This document shows, in pieces, positions 1 to 8,994 of a DNA stretch of 34,802 nt. Positions within the stretch are counted from its first letter, which is position 1. Every line of letters begins with the position of its first letter. Source of the stretch: Streptomyces sp. IMTB 2501 (GTDB taxonomy: Bacteria; Actinomycetota; Actinomycetes; Streptomycetales; Streptomycetaceae). The translations under genes were made by a program, and so were the position numbers. Where the stretch lies: the NCBI RefSeq assembly GCF_001953885.1, contig NZ_MQUS01000055.1, forward strand, positions 1 to 34,802, in the 5' to 3' direction. The notes beneath the pieces were generated by a model, which ran no database searches, was not told where the DNA came from, and worked only from the letters and a program-made list of their open reading frames with translations.

Positions 1-40
1 CTGATCAACCGACCACGTGTTGCAACGACCACGCGAATTC

Positions 41-57
41 GCCCTTCCGGGAGGGGC
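41..57 (-). terminator. GC hairpin after the first LCP gene
   Basis: A 7-bp stem with one wobble pair and a 3-base loop lies 8 bases past the stop codon of the LCP gene that ends at 65. There is no clear T-tract, as is usual for Streptomyces terminators. This is a plausible terminator for the LCP genes, based on position and shape only. Confidence 0.35.
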
Positions 58-64
58 TGTTCGG

Positions 65-1723
65 CTACCACTGATACGGCTTGTACACGTCCATGCACTG
101 CGACGAATCCGACCCGTTGATGGCGTCGGAGCCGGTGGGCAGGTCGCCGGCCTTCGGCTTGGGCTGCTTTGGAAACGCGGTGCCGGTGCGCCAGTCCGCG
201 CCCACGACCACCGTGACCCCGGACACATCGGTCGACCTCTTCACCGCGCTCGTCGGGATGCCGAGCGCCTTCGCCACCGCCTGCGCGTCCCCCTCCAGAT
301 CCGCGCTCGGATACTGCACGACCGTACTGTCCTCGGACAGCGTCCCCGAGGTGTCGGCACTCGCCCGCGTATAGCCCTGCTGCGCCAGCACCTGACTGAT
401 GTCGTTCGCCCGTCCCGGGACCGCGCTCTCGGTGGAACTCCGGGTGGCGTTGCGCACCAGCACGCCCAGCCGGCCCGGGTCCGTGGACGGCGACTTGGCC
501 GCCGTGCCCTTGCTCGCGACCTGCGGTGTGTCCGAGGCCTTGCCGTTCTTGTCGCCGTTCTTGTCGAGCGGCACGTCGTCGCGGAGCATCTGCCAGATCC
601 GGTCGGCGCCGGCCGGATCCGGCACCACGTGCTCGGAGTTCGCGCTGTCCTTGACGTTGGGCATCGTCACCGACGTGATGCGGTTCGACGGCACCGACTT
701 CATCTCCATGGCCAGGTCGTACAGCTTCTTGACCGTGCCGATCTCCTCGGAGACCTTCAGGGACTTGGTGGCGGCCTCGGCCAGGTTCATCAGCCGGCCG
801 GAGTCGGTGAACACGTTCTGCTGCTTCAGCGTACGGATCATCGAGTTCAGGTACATGTGCTGGGCGCGGGCCCGCATCAGGTCGCTGCCCCAGGCGTGCC
901 GCGTGCGCAGCCACTGCAGGGCCTGCACGCCCTGGACCTTGTGCGTCCCGGCCGTCAACTTCAGCCCGGAGCCGCCGCGCTGGGCCGGAGTCGAGTGGTC
1001 CCAGACGTTCTGCCTCACACAGACGTCGACGCCGCCGATGGCGTCCGCCATGCTCACCACACCCGCGAAGTCGATCGTCATCCAGTGGTCGATGTAGACC
1101 CCGGTGAGGTTCTCCCAGGTGGCCAGCGTGCAGCCCGCACCGCCGCGGCCCAGCGTGGTGTTGATGATGTCGTTGGTCGCCGGATAGACCTTGCCGGTGT
1201 CCGGGTCCGTGCACTTCGGGATGTCGACGCGGGTGTCCCGGGGGATGCTCACCATGGCGGCGCTCTTGCGGTCCGCGGACAGGTGGATGAGCATCTGCAC
1301 GTCGGCGTTCCCCGGGGCGCCGACGCTGTCCCTGCTGCCGCCGAGCTTCAGATTCTCCGCGGAGTTACGGCTGTCCGAGCCGATCAGCAGGATGTTCACC
1401 GGTGTCTGACCGGCCGCGTTCGCCGGCGTCCTGTGCGCCTTGGAGTCGTCGCCGCTGCTGCGCTGACCCTTCTGGATGTTGGAATTCAGATGTTGGTAAT
1501 AGAGGTAGCCGGCAGTCGCGCCGCCGAGTATCACCACCGCGAGTACGGTCGCCGACCAGCGCAGAGCCCGCCGTCTGCGGCGTGGCCGCCCGGTCCCGGA
1601 ACCGCCTGTGCGCCGCCCCCCGCCGTGCCGGCCGGCCCCCTCCGCCGCCTCGCCGTCCCGCGGTGCGAGCGACATCGTGTCGTCGACCGCAGGATCCTGC
1701 CCTCGCACATCGCTCTGCGCCAA
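65..1723 (-). CDS. LytR-CpsA-Psr (LCP) family wall glycopolymer ligase, copy 1
   Basis: LCP enzymes are membrane-anchored and transfer lipid-linked glycopolymers onto peptidoglycan outside the cell. Residues about 1-54 are a cytoplasmic, Arg/Gly-rich tail. One membrane helix follows at about 55-77. The LCP domain starts at the NILLIGSDSR motif (about 110) and includes SIPRDTRVDIP and RTRHAWGSDLMR, which supply the conserved Arg and Asp residues of the active site. A LytR_C domain lies at about 425-520. I chose the TTG at 1723 because GGAGGG lies 8 bases upstream; a GTG at 1741 in the same frame overlaps that ribosome site. The protein has 552 residues and ends in DVYKPYQW. It is the last of three LCP genes on this strand. 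The family call is secure; the polymer it attaches is unknown. Confidence 0.93.
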   Translation of the reverse strand: MAQSDVRGQDPAVDDTMSLAPRDGEAAEGAGRHGGGRRTGGSGTGRPRRRRRALRWSATVLAVVILGGATAGYLYYQHLNSNIQKGQRSSGDDSKAHRTPANAAGQTPVNILLIGSDSRNSAENLKLGGSRDSVGAPGNADVQMLIHLSADRKSAAMVSIPRDTRVDIPKCTDPDTGKVYPATNDIINTTLGRGGAGCTLATWENLTGVYIDHWMTIDFAGVVSMADAIGGVDVCVRQNVWDHSTPAQRGGSGLKLTAGTHKVQGVQALQWLRTRHAWGSDLMRARAQHMYLNSMIRTLKQQNVFTDSGRLMNLAEAATKSLKVSEEIGTVKKLYDLAMEMKSVPSNRITSVTMPNVKDSANSEHVVPDPAGADRIWQMLRDDVPLDKNGDKNGKASDTPQVASKGTAAKSPSTDPGRLGVLVRNATRSSTESAVPGRANDISQVLAQQGYTRASADTSGTLSEDSTVVQYPSADLEGDAQAVAKALGIPTSAVKRSTDVSGVTVVVGADWRTGTAFPKQPKPKAGDLPTGSDAINGSDSSQCMDVYKPYQW

Positions 1724-1817
1724 ACGTCCTGCCCTCCCCACCCTTTGCGCGTACCAACGGGCCCGCCCCGCGTCCAGTTAGACGCACGACGGACCCGCAG
1801 GGTTACCTAAGAATTTC

Positions 1818-3575
1818 CTAAGAGGCGCACTTCGCCTTGTCCGCCGTGGACTTGTCGACGGCCGGTGCCTTGGCCGGCGCGGTGAGGGAGACACCCGCGC
1901 CCTTGAAGTCCTTGCCCAGCGTCAGCGTCATCGCCGGCAGCCCCTGGGAGTTGATCACACTCTTGCCGGGCTTGAGCGCGGAACCGGACAGCCCCATGAG
2001 CTGGGCCAGCTCCCGCGCCTGTGCGGCCTGGTCGGGCGCGTACTCCAGCGTGGTCCTGCTCGCGGGGCCCGCGTTGCCGGCGTTCTCGGACTTCAGTACG
2101 CCTTCCTTGGTCTGCAGCCACTGGAGGGTCTCCTGCGCGCTGCCCGGCTCGGCACCGCCGTTGAGGATCCGCACCCGCACATCGGAGGGCGCGGACCTGC
2201 TGCCCTTCAGGCGCGCGGCCTGCGCGTCCTTCTCCTCCTGCTGCTTCTTCTTCACCTCGGTGAAGGAGACGTCGTTCTTGATGGCGTCGAAGACATCGGG
2301 GGCGGTGGTCTGGTTGACGATGACCGTCTTGTGGACGGCGCCGTCGGCCGGGTTGTCGATCACGGGCACCGTCACGAACGAGATGTTCTTCGTCGGGACC
2401 TTCTTCAGCTCCAGCGCGATGTCCTTGAGCGTGCCCACGGAGCCGATGCCCTTGTCGACGGTCAGCGCCTTCGTGGCGGCCTCGGCGAGGTCGATCAGCT
2501 TCGAGGGGTTGGTGAGCGTGTCGCTGGAGGACATCTTCCGCATCAGCGAGCCCATGAACTGCTGCTGTACCTTGATGCGGTCGAGGTCGCCCTGGTTGCC
2601 CCAGCTGTGCCTGGTGCGCACGAAGGCCAGTGCCTGCTCGCCCTCGACCGTGGACTTGCCGGCGGGCAGGTTCAGGTGCGACTCCTTGTCGTTCACCGAG
2701 TGCGCGAGGCACACGTCCACCCCGCCGACCGCCGAAGTCAGCGTCTTCACCGCGTTGAAGTCCACCATCATGAAGTGGTCCGGCATGATGCCGGTGACCT
2801 CCTGCACCGTGCGCATGGTGCAGCCGGGGTCCCGGCCGTCCTGTCCCAGGCTGGTGTTGAAGCGCACGTTGTCCGTGCCGGGGACGACCTTCTCGCTGCC
2901 GTCCGGCTGCTTGGTCGGGCAGTCCGGCACGTTCGTGATCAGATCGCGCGGAATGCTGAGCGCCGTCGCGTTCGTCCGGTCCTTGGAGACGTGCAGCAGG
3001 ATGTCGGTGTCGGCGTGCCCGACGCTGCCCGTGTCGCCGTAGCCCTCGTTGCCCTTGCCGGTGCGCTTGTCGGTGCCGATGATCAGGATGTTGAAGGCGT
3101 CGTTCTTGCTGAAGCCGTTCTTGCCCGCGCTGCCGACGTCTGTCGTGGTGACGTTGCCCTCAAGGTGCTTGAGGTAGAGATAGCCGGCCGTACCGATGGC
3201 GACCAGCGCGAACGCCGTACCGCCGGCGGTCCACGCCAGGGCCTTCTTGGCCTTCGACTTCTTGTTGACCGGCCGCCGTGCCGCCCGGCGGCCTTGCGGA
3301 GCCTCCGGCTCGCCGCCCCGGCGCCGGCCCGACCGCGGCGGCGGTACGGAACCACTGCGCGTCCTGGGTACCTCACGGGTCTCGCCGGGCGCCGAGTCCT
3401 TACGGCGGCGCGGCGCGCCGGCATTGTCCCGGGGGGCGGGTCTGCGGGGGCGGGGGACCGACGACTGCGGTGCGGAAGGGCTCAGTCGCAGTTCGTATTC
3501 ACCGGTGTTCGGATTGAGCACCCACTGATCTGCGGGGTCGATGTTGTCCGCCCGCCCACGGCCTTGCGCGTCCAC
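1818..3575 (-). CDS. LytR-CpsA-Psr (LCP) family protein, copy 2
   Basis: This 585-residue member of the same family has a long disordered cytoplasmic tail of about 110 residues rich in Arg, Pro and Ser. The tail opens with a DQWVLNPNTGEYELRL segment. One membrane helix spans about 112-135, followed by the LCP domain (about 160-330; NILIIGTDKR, SIPRDLITNVP, VRTRHSWGNQGDLDR) and a C-terminal LytR_C domain (about 450-560). The GTG start at 3575 has GGAGG 12 bases upstream. A gap of 94 bases separates its stop from copy 1 and 230 bases separate its start from copy 3, so each gene could have its own promoter. It is probably an outer-face glycopolymer-peptidoglycan ligase like its neighbours; its specific substrate is unknown. 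Confidence 0.93.
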   Translation of the reverse strand: MDAQGRGRADNIDPADQWVLNPNTGEYELRLSPSAPQSSVPRPRRPAPRDNAGAPRRRKDSAPGETREVPRTRSGSVPPPRSGRRRGGEPEAPQGRRAARRPVNKKSKAKKALAWTAGGTAFALVAIGTAGYLYLKHLEGNVTTTDVGSAGKNGFSKNDAFNILIIGTDKRTGKGNEGYGDTGSVGHADTDILLHVSKDRTNATALSIPRDLITNVPDCPTKQPDGSEKVVPGTDNVRFNTSLGQDGRDPGCTMRTVQEVTGIMPDHFMMVDFNAVKTLTSAVGGVDVCLAHSVNDKESHLNLPAGKSTVEGEQALAFVRTRHSWGNQGDLDRIKVQQQFMGSLMRKMSSSDTLTNPSKLIDLAEAATKALTVDKGIGSVGTLKDIALELKKVPTKNISFVTVPVIDNPADGAVHKTVIVNQTTAPDVFDAIKNDVSFTEVKKKQQEEKDAQAARLKGSRSAPSDVRVRILNGGAEPGSAQETLQWLQTKEGVLKSENAGNAGPASRTTLEYAPDQAAQARELAQLMGLSGSALKPGKSVINSQGLPAMTLTLGKDFKGAGVSLTAPAKAPAVDKSTADKAKCAS

Positions 3576-3694
3576 GGTTGTCCGAATCCTCCGTCGGGGC
3601 CACGCGGCGCCTTCCCCCTCAAAGGCGCTCGGGTCTCGGTGAAACAGTGCACGGCCCCAGGACGGACCTCGCAGCCAGATGCACCGGATCGCTC

Positions 3695-3720
3695 ACACTA
3701 TCCGCCCAGTTCAGCGTCAA
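3695..3720 (-). promoter_or_regulatory. Possible promoter of LCP copy 2
   Basis: On the minus strand TTGACG (3720-3715) is followed by TAGTGT (3700-3695). The 14-base spacing is short for a housekeeping promoter, so this is weak. It lies in the 230-base gap between LCP copies 3 and 2, about 120 bases before the start of copy 2. Confidence 0.25.
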
Positions 3721-3805
3721 GCGACGCCGGTGACAAATTCCCTTGCCTACAACTGGGCAATCCGCCCCATTTCCTGGAGGGAAGTCCGGCGTGTTGATGC
3801 CCGCA

Positions 3806-4993
3806 TTACTCACAGGTGTGTTCGGCGGCGGTGTTCCCGTGGAACGTGGGCGCGGGGGAGGGATCGCCGTTCGCGGGGGAGGAGTTGTCCTTTCCGTCCG
3901 CCTCCGGGCCGTTTCCGGGGGTGTTCCGGGCCACCGCCACGGGCCGGTCGGCCCGCAGTCGCGCGAACAGCTTCTCGGCTTCCGGCTCCACGAGTTGGTC
4001 ACGGTTGGAGTCGTAGACGTACGACTCCCTCGGTACGGTCAGGAACTGCACCCGTTCGGTGGGGATGTCGCGCAGCCCGCGCACCAACTGGTACATGCCA
4101 CGCAGACTGGCCAGTTCCGGATCGGCGGTGAGTGAGGAGGTCGCCGCGTCCAGCACCGGATACAGCTTCGACGGGTTCAGCAGGACGTCGTTGCTCTGCA
4201 TCTTGTCGACGAGCGCGGCGAGGAACCGCTGCTGGCGTTCCATCCGCTCGGTGTCGCTGCCGTCACCGAGCGACTTGCGGGCCCGCACATACCCGAGCGC
4301 CTGCTCGCCGTTGAGCCCGACCCTTCCCGCGGGCAGCTTCAGCCTGGCCGCCTTGTCGTCGATGGGCTCCTTCAGACAGACCTGCACCCCGTCGACGGCG
4401 TCGACCATCTCCTTGAACCCGCTGAAGTCCACGACCACGTGGTGGTCGATGCGAATGCCCGTCAGTTTCTCGACGGTCCGTATCGTGCACGCCGAACCGC
4501 CCACCTGGAAGGCGTGGTTGAACATGGCGAACACCGGCTCGCTGCGGCTGCCGTCGGACTGCCGGCAGCCGGGGATGTCCACCATCAGATCCCTGGGCAG
4601 CGAGACGGCGGTGGCGCTGCGCCGGTTCGCGGCGAGATGCAGCAGGATCGTGGTGTCCGACCGCTCACTGCCCAGATCCCGCCCGTACTGCGCGTTGCCG
4701 TCCCCGGCCCGTGTGTCGGACCCGATCAGCAGGATGTTCTGCGCGCCCCGCACCGGCGCGGTGGGCCGCTCCCGCTCGTACTGTTCCAGTTCCCGGGCGG
4801 CCGCGTCATCGGCGGTGATGTTGTTGCTGAGCTTGGCGTAGACGGCCCAACCGCCCCCGGCGCCCGCCACGACGAGCACGGCCAGCCCGAGCGCCGCCCT
4901 CTTGGCCCAGCGCCGCCGACGCCGCCGAACCCCTTCCCCGGTGGCCGAGGCCCCGAGGCCGGAACCGAGGGCCTTGCCCACGGAGTCGGTCAC
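3806..4993 (-). CDS. LytR-CpsA-Psr (LCP) family protein, copy 3, without LytR_C
   Basis: This 395-residue protein has a short Arg-rich cytoplasmic segment, a membrane helix at about 31-53 and an LCP domain from about 85 to 255. The motifs NILLIGSDTR, SLPRDLMVDIP and VRARKSLGDGSDTERMERQQ are visible. Unlike the other two copies it has no LytR_C domain. It ends in a Pro/Ser/Asn-rich tail with a single Cys next to the last residue. The GTG start at 4993 follows a stop codon eight codons upstream in the same frame and has a GAGGGGG sequence about 10 bases before it. It is the first of the three LCP genes in transcription order. The loss of LytR_C suggests a different partner or substrate, which is inference. 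Confidence 0.92.
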   Translation of the reverse strand: MTDSVGKALGSGLGASATGEGVRRRRRRWAKRAALGLAVLVVAGAGGGWAVYAKLSNNITADDAAARELEQYERERPTAPVRGAQNILLIGSDTRAGDGNAQYGRDLGSERSDTTILLHLAANRRSATAVSLPRDLMVDIPGCRQSDGSRSEPVFAMFNHAFQVGGSACTIRTVEKLTGIRIDHHVVVDFSGFKEMVDAVDGVQVCLKEPIDDKAARLKLPAGRVGLNGEQALGYVRARKSLGDGSDTERMERQQRFLAALVDKMQSNDVLLNPSKLYPVLDAATSSLTADPELASLRGMYQLVRGLRDIPTERVQFLTVPRESYVYDSNRDQLVEPEAEKLFARLRADRPVAVARNTPGNGPEADGKDNSSPANGDPSPAPTFHGNTAAEHTCE

Positions 4994-5120
4994 GACGGAG
5001 GCACCCCCTCATGGCGTACGAGCGTCACGTTCTGCTCTTACGACCATGGCGGCGGAGGGCGGCGAAGGCGCCTTCAACTACTCCAATCGGGGGAACGCAC
5101 CCGCACCCGGAACACGACGC

Positions 5121-5876
5121 CTAGCGCCGTACCGCGGTCACCCTTTCGCTTTCGATCCGCTTGGCGAGAGCGTCCTCGTCCAGCCGGTCGAGATTGCGGC
5201 AGAGCACGACAGAGCCGCCGGTGGCAAGCGGCGCGTACAGCCCCGCGCTGACCCCTTCCCACGTGTCGTACGACAACCCTGACAGCAACCTCGATCCGGG
5301 CCCCGTCAGATCCAGCGAAGCCGCATCGGTCAAGGCCCGCTGAACCACCTCGGCCGCGCTGAACTCCGCTCCGGCGACGATCAGCGCGGCATCCTCGGCA
5401 ACCGGCGGAGCGAACGGCGCGAACCGGTCCCCCTGCCCCGGCACTTCCACGGCATAGTCGATGAACCCCTCCGGGGTCTGCGGGAACCGCCCACCCAACG
5501 GCCGCAGCGCCAGCGCCACCCGCTCTCCCCGGCACGCCCGCGCCGCGTCCAGCGCATCCGGCCCGCTGACGACGACGTCCGCCGCGGCCGGATCCCCGCC
5601 GAGATCCGCCAGTGCGCCCACCGACGAACAGGCCAGCAGCCACACCGCCGTCTGCCAGTGCGCGGGCAGCAGCAGCGCGACCCGGTCACCGGGCCCGGCG
5701 GAGAGGTCGCCCTGGAGGAGGTTCGCGGTCTTGGCCACCCAATTGGCGAAGGTGGCCACGGACAGTTCGACGCGTTCGCCCGTGGCGTCGTCGTAGAAGG
5801 TCACCAGCGGGCGGCCGGGGTCCGCGGCGAGCGCGGAAGCCAGCAGGTCGGCAGGGGTGCGATCGGTGGCGTTCAC
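5121..5876 (-). CDS. TIGR03089 family protein (short relative of AMP-binding enzymes)
   Basis: This is an actinobacterial family of about 250 residues that resembles only the first part of acyl-CoA synthetase-type AMP-binding enzymes (which exceed 500 residues). It therefore lacks the adenylation catalytic core and C-terminal lid. Visible features are the N-terminal TPADLLASALAADPGRPLVTFYDDATGERVELS stretch (quoted by position as residues 8-41), the LLPAHWQTAVWLLACSSVGA segment and a Gly/Ala-rich C-terminal half. The biochemical role is unknown. The GTG start at 5876 has no ribosome site, but TACCCT lies 7 bases upstream, so the mRNA may be leaderless. It is divergent from the amidase gene and 127 bases from LCP copy 3. 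Confidence 0.82.
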   Translation of the reverse strand: MNATDRTPADLLASALAADPGRPLVTFYDDATGERVELSVATFANWVAKTANLLQGDLSAGPGDRVALLLPAHWQTAVWLLACSSVGALADLGGDPAAADVVVSGPDALDAARACRGERVALALRPLGGRFPQTPEGFIDYAVEVPGQGDRFAPFAPPVAEDAALIVAGAEFSAAEVVQRALTDAASLDLTGPGSRLLSGLSYDTWEGVSAGLYAPLATGGSVVLCRNLDRLDEDALAKRIESERVTAVRR

Positions 5877-5987
5877 CCGGAAAAGGGTACGCGCGGGCGG
5901 ACACGCGCCGCGCGTACCGCGGCCACCGGTTCGGCGGAACGGTTACCGACGGTCCGTCAGTTCAGCAATGGACAGATTTGTCGGACT
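5877..5987. promoter_or_regulatory. Divergent promoter region between TIGR03089 gene and amidase
   Basis: This 111-base gap must hold both promoters. For the leftward gene, TACCCT at 5889-5884 (minus) sits 7 bases before the GTG, which fits a leaderless transcript. No convincing -35 is visible. For the rightward amidase gene, a GGAAC at 5936-5940 is followed about 16 bases later by GTCAG. This is loosely like an ECF sigma promoter for cell-envelope stress, but the match is weak. Confidence 0.3.
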
Positions 5988-7415
5988 ATGTCCAAGATCA
6001 TAAGCATGCGTGGATTCCTGACTTCCTCGATCGGCGTCACCTGCGCCACGGCCCTCGCACTTCCGCTGACCCTGCCCGCGGCCACCGCGTCCGCCGCGAC
6101 CGCGCCTCCGACAGCTGCGAATGCTTCGACCGCGGTGACCGCGATCCCGGGGAGCACCCGCTCGCTGCCCCTGGCCCCCCTCACCGACCGACGCGTCCTC
6201 GGCATCGCCCCGCTGCAGGGGCTGTACCGGCCCGACGGCGAGCACTTCTCACTGCTCGGAGTCGTCTGGACCGACCCCGACACCGAGCTGCACGGCCGGG
6301 TCCAGGTGCGCACCCGGTCGGCCACGACGGGGGAGTGGTCCGGCTGGCAGGACATCGAGACGCACAACGCCGACCACGGCCCCGATCCGGGCGCGGCCGA
6401 AAGCGCCGCGCGGGGGGTGCGCGGGGCGACCGCACCGCTGTGGGTGGGCGACGCCAAGGGCTTGGACATCCGGGTCCGCGCCGACGACGCGGACCCGGGG
6501 GGCGCGCGTACAGGCGGCCCGGGGCCGTCGCGGCCGGCAAAGCCGTCGCATCCGGCTCGGCCGGCGAAGCCGCCGCTGCCGGCGGGGCTGCGCCTGGAAC
6601 TCGTCGACCCCGGCAAGGAGGCACCGTCCGAAGGCGCGCCGGCCGACACGCCCCGCACGGGTCTGGACACGGACACGGACGCGGCGCAAGCGGCCCAGGC
6701 CGCCAACACAGACATCGCCCGCTTCGGCGCCCTGGCGATCCCGGCGCTGGGCAAGCGGGCCACCGAGCGGGAACTCGTCCGCCTCAGGGGACATGTGAAG
6801 GGCAAGCCGCACATCGGGCCGCGCCCGCGGATCGTCACGCGCCGCGGCTGGGGCGCGGACGAGACGCTGCGCTACGGCGGGTTCGCCTACACGAAGAAGG
6901 TCAAGGCGGTCTTCGTGCACCACACGGCCTCCGGCAACAAGTACAGCTGCTCCCAGGCCCCCTCCGTCATCCGCAGTATCTACCGCTACCACGTCACGAG
7001 CATGGGCTGGCGGGACATCGGCTACAACTTCCTCGTCGACAAGTGCGGAACCATCTACGAGGGCCGGGCCGGCGGTGTGACCAAGGCGGTCCTCGGCGCG
7101 CACACCCTCGGCTTCAACAACAACAGCATGGGTATCGCCGTGATCGGCACGTACGGCACGACGAAGCCGTCCGGTGCCGCCGTGAAGGCCATCGCCAGGC
7201 TCACCGCGTGGAAGCTCGGGCTCTACGGGGTCAATCCGCGCGGCAAGACATATCTCACGTCGGCCGGAGGCAACCGCTACGCCAAGGGCAAGAAGGTGCG
7301 ACTGAACGTGATCTCCGGCCACCGCGACGGATTCGCCACCGAGTGCCCCGGCAAGCGGCTGTATGCCAAGCTCGGTACGGCCCGTTCCGGCGCGGCGCGC
7401 TACCAGGGGCGCTGA
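5988..7415 (+). CDS. Secreted peptidoglycan amidase (PGRP / amidase_2 type)
   Basis: This is a zinc N-acetylmuramoyl-L-alanine amidase that would cut the bond between glycan and stem peptide outside the cell. A signal peptide runs over residues 1 to about 34 (MSKIISMRGF, then a hydrophobic stretch ending ATASA). The next 240 residues are a low-complexity Pro/Ala/Gly-rich region plus a segment with WTDPDTELHGRVQVRTR. The catalytic domain is at about 285-465. The likely zinc ligands are His in FVHHTAS, His in SGHRDG and Cys in TECPG; the Tyr of GYNFLVD is the conserved active-site tyrosine. The start could be ATG 5988 or ATG 6006, neither with a strong ribosome site. It sits among LCP and mannose genes, consistent with an envelope role. 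Confidence 0.9.
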   Translation: MSKIISMRGFLTSSIGVTCATALALPLTLPAATASAATAPPTAANASTAVTAIPGSTRSLPLAPLTDRRVLGIAPLQGLYRPDGEHFSLLGVVWTDPDTELHGRVQVRTRSATTGEWSGWQDIETHNADHGPDPGAAESAARGVRGATAPLWVGDAKGLDIRVRADDADPGGARTGGPGPSRPAKPSHPARPAKPPLPAGLRLELVDPGKEAPSEGAPADTPRTGLDTDTDAAQAAQAANTDIARFGALAIPALGKRATERELVRLRGHVKGKPHIGPRPRIVTRRGWGADETLRYGGFAYTKKVKAVFVHHTASGNKYSCSQAPSVIRSIYRYHVTSMGWRDIGYNFLVDKCGTIYEGRAGGVTKAVLGAHTLGFNNNSMGIAVIGTYGTTKPSGAAVKAIARLTAWKLGLYGVNPRGKTYLTSAGGNRYAKGKKVRLNVISGHRDGFATECPGKRLYAKLGTARSGAARYQGR

Positions 7416-7544
7416 GTCGGTCGGAGCACGCGTTCGACGCAGTCGTCGGGGGCCCCGCCGGTCTCATGCCGGTCTCACACCGTTCTCTCACCGATCTCGT
7501 GGGAAACCGCACGGTCGTCAAGGGTGCCGCCGCTACGGTCTGCA

Positions 7545-7582
7545 TACACTGACCGGCCGAAACAAGTGATACGAGTGATACG
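7545..7582 (+). promoter_or_regulatory. Candidate -10 and short direct repeat before the nucleotidyltransferase
   Basis: TACACT at 7545-7550 is a good -10 element but no -35 is recognisable upstream. The transcript would begin near 7557, in a leader carrying two adjacent copies of AGTGATACG (7565-7573 and 7574-7582). The copies may be an operator or chance. Confidence 0.35.
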
Positions 7583-7621
7583 AGCAGTTCGGCCGATCCC
7601 GGCAGGAAGCAGAGACGACAG

Positions 7622-8704
7622 GTGACAGAAGCGATCCTCCTGGTCGGCGGCAGAGGCACCCGGCTGCGTCCGCTCACGGTGCACACGCCCAAGCCCATGG
7701 TCCCCGCCGCCGGGGTGCCGTTCCTCACGCACCAGCTGGCGCGCGCCAAGGCGGCGGGCGTGGACCACATCGTCCTCGCCACCAGCTATCTGGCCGAGGT
7801 CTTCGAGCCGTACTTCGGCGACGGCTCCGCCCTCGGACTGCACATCGAGTACGTGACGGAGGAGGAGCCGCTCGGCACCGGCGGTGCCATCCGCAACGTC
7901 GCCTCGCGTCTGCACTCCGGCCCCGACGACCCGGTGCTGATCTTCAACGGCGACATCCTGACCGGCCTGGACATCAGGGCCCTGGTGGACACCCACCAGT
8001 CGACGGGCGCGGACGTGTCGCTCCACCTCACCAAGGTCTCGGACCCGCGTGCCTTCGGCCTGGTCCCCACGGACGAGTCGGGCCGCGTCCTCGCCTTCCT
8101 GGAGAAGCCGCAGACGCCCGAGGAGATCGTCACCGACCAGATCAACGCGGGGGCGTACGTCTTCCGCCGGTCGGTCATCGACACGATCCCGCTGGGCAGG
8201 CCGGTGTCGGTGGAACGCGAGACGTTCCCGGACCTCCTGGCGGCCGGCGCCCACCTGCAGGGCATGGTGGATTCGACATACTGGCTGGACCTCGGCACCC
8301 CGGCGGCGTTCGTCCGCGGCTCGGCCGACCTGGTCATGGGCCGCGCCCCCTCTCCGGCCGTCCCCGGCCGCTGCGGCGACCGGCTGATCCTCCCCACGGC
8401 CACGGTGGCGCCGGACGCCAAGCTGACGGACGGCACCGTGGTGGGCGAGGGCGCGTTCGTGGCCGAGGGGGCGCGGATCTCCGGCTCGACCATCCTCCCG
8501 GGCGCCGTCATCGAGCCCGGCGCCGTCGTCACCGACTCGCTCATCGGCGCGCGGGCCCGCGTGGGCGAACGCACGGTTCTCACCGGCGCGGTCATCGGCG
8601 ACGGCGCGGTCGTCGGCGCCGACAACGAACTCCGTGAGGGAGTACGGGTGTGGTGCGACGCCCACATCCCAGCGGGGGCGCTCCGCTTCTCGTCCGACCA
8701 GTAG
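7622..8704 (+). CDS. Mannose-1-phosphate guanylyltransferase-type NDP-sugar pyrophosphorylase
   Basis: The enzyme would join mannose-1-P and GTP to make GDP-mannose, donor for mannosylated lipids and proteins. The 360-residue protein has the nucleotidyltransferase fold at residues 1 to about 235 with the signature GGRGTRLRPLT (9-19), KPM and FNGDILTG (metal-binding Asp). A left-handed beta-helix of hexapeptide repeats follows (about 265-350; repeated A/V-I-G-D-G-A-type units). The GTG start at 7622 has AGGAAG 12 bases upstream. With manB and manA in the same window it would complete the path from fructose-6-P to GDP-mannose. The family also contains glucose-1-P enzymes, so GTP and mannose specificity rests on context and on synteny with the mycobacterial gene. 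Confidence 0.85.
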   Translation: MTEAILLVGGRGTRLRPLTVHTPKPMVPAAGVPFLTHQLARAKAAGVDHIVLATSYLAEVFEPYFGDGSALGLHIEYVTEEEPLGTGGAIRNVASRLHSGPDDPVLIFNGDILTGLDIRALVDTHQSTGADVSLHLTKVSDPRAFGLVPTDESGRVLAFLEKPQTPEEIVTDQINAGAYVFRRSVIDTIPLGRPVSVERETFPDLLAAGAHLQGMVDSTYWLDLGTPAAFVRGSADLVMGRAPSPAVPGRCGDRLILPTATVAPDAKLTDGTVVGEGAFVAEGARISGSTILPGAVIEPGAVVTDSLIGARARVGERTVLTGAVIGDGAVVGADNELREGVRVWCDAHIPAGALRFSSDQ

Positions 8705-8994
8705 GGATTCGGTTGCCGGGCGCACCCTCGCGCGGGCTGCGCCCCCAGACCCCCATGGCCACGGTCGAGACCCGCCGGCCCTTCACCTGCGGGCGGGCGG
8801 GGTGATTCGTGCAGTTCCCCGTGCTTCTGGGGATTCGGTGTCGGCGCAGGCCATGGGGTGTCGCCCGTCCCGCAGATAGTGGCACCGTGTCGGCGTGGGC
8901 GAGCGGATCACCGCGTTGCCCGGCTGCAGCGACCGTGCATCTCGAACTCCGGCAGGCGAAGCCCCCGCCCAGCCACAGCAAGCACAGGCCGCCC
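8705..8994. repeat. Convergent gap with decayed Streptomyces dispersed repeats
   Basis: No gene is seen in these 290 bases between two converging genes. Two stretches resemble repeats that I recognise from other Streptomyces intergenic DNA. One is a GGGCTGCGCCCCCAGACCCCC segment near 8735 and the other is GTGCAGTTCCCCGTGCTTCT near 8813. Both look like degraded halves of longer palindromes. They may act as transcription stops for the flanking genes. Confidence 0.4.
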
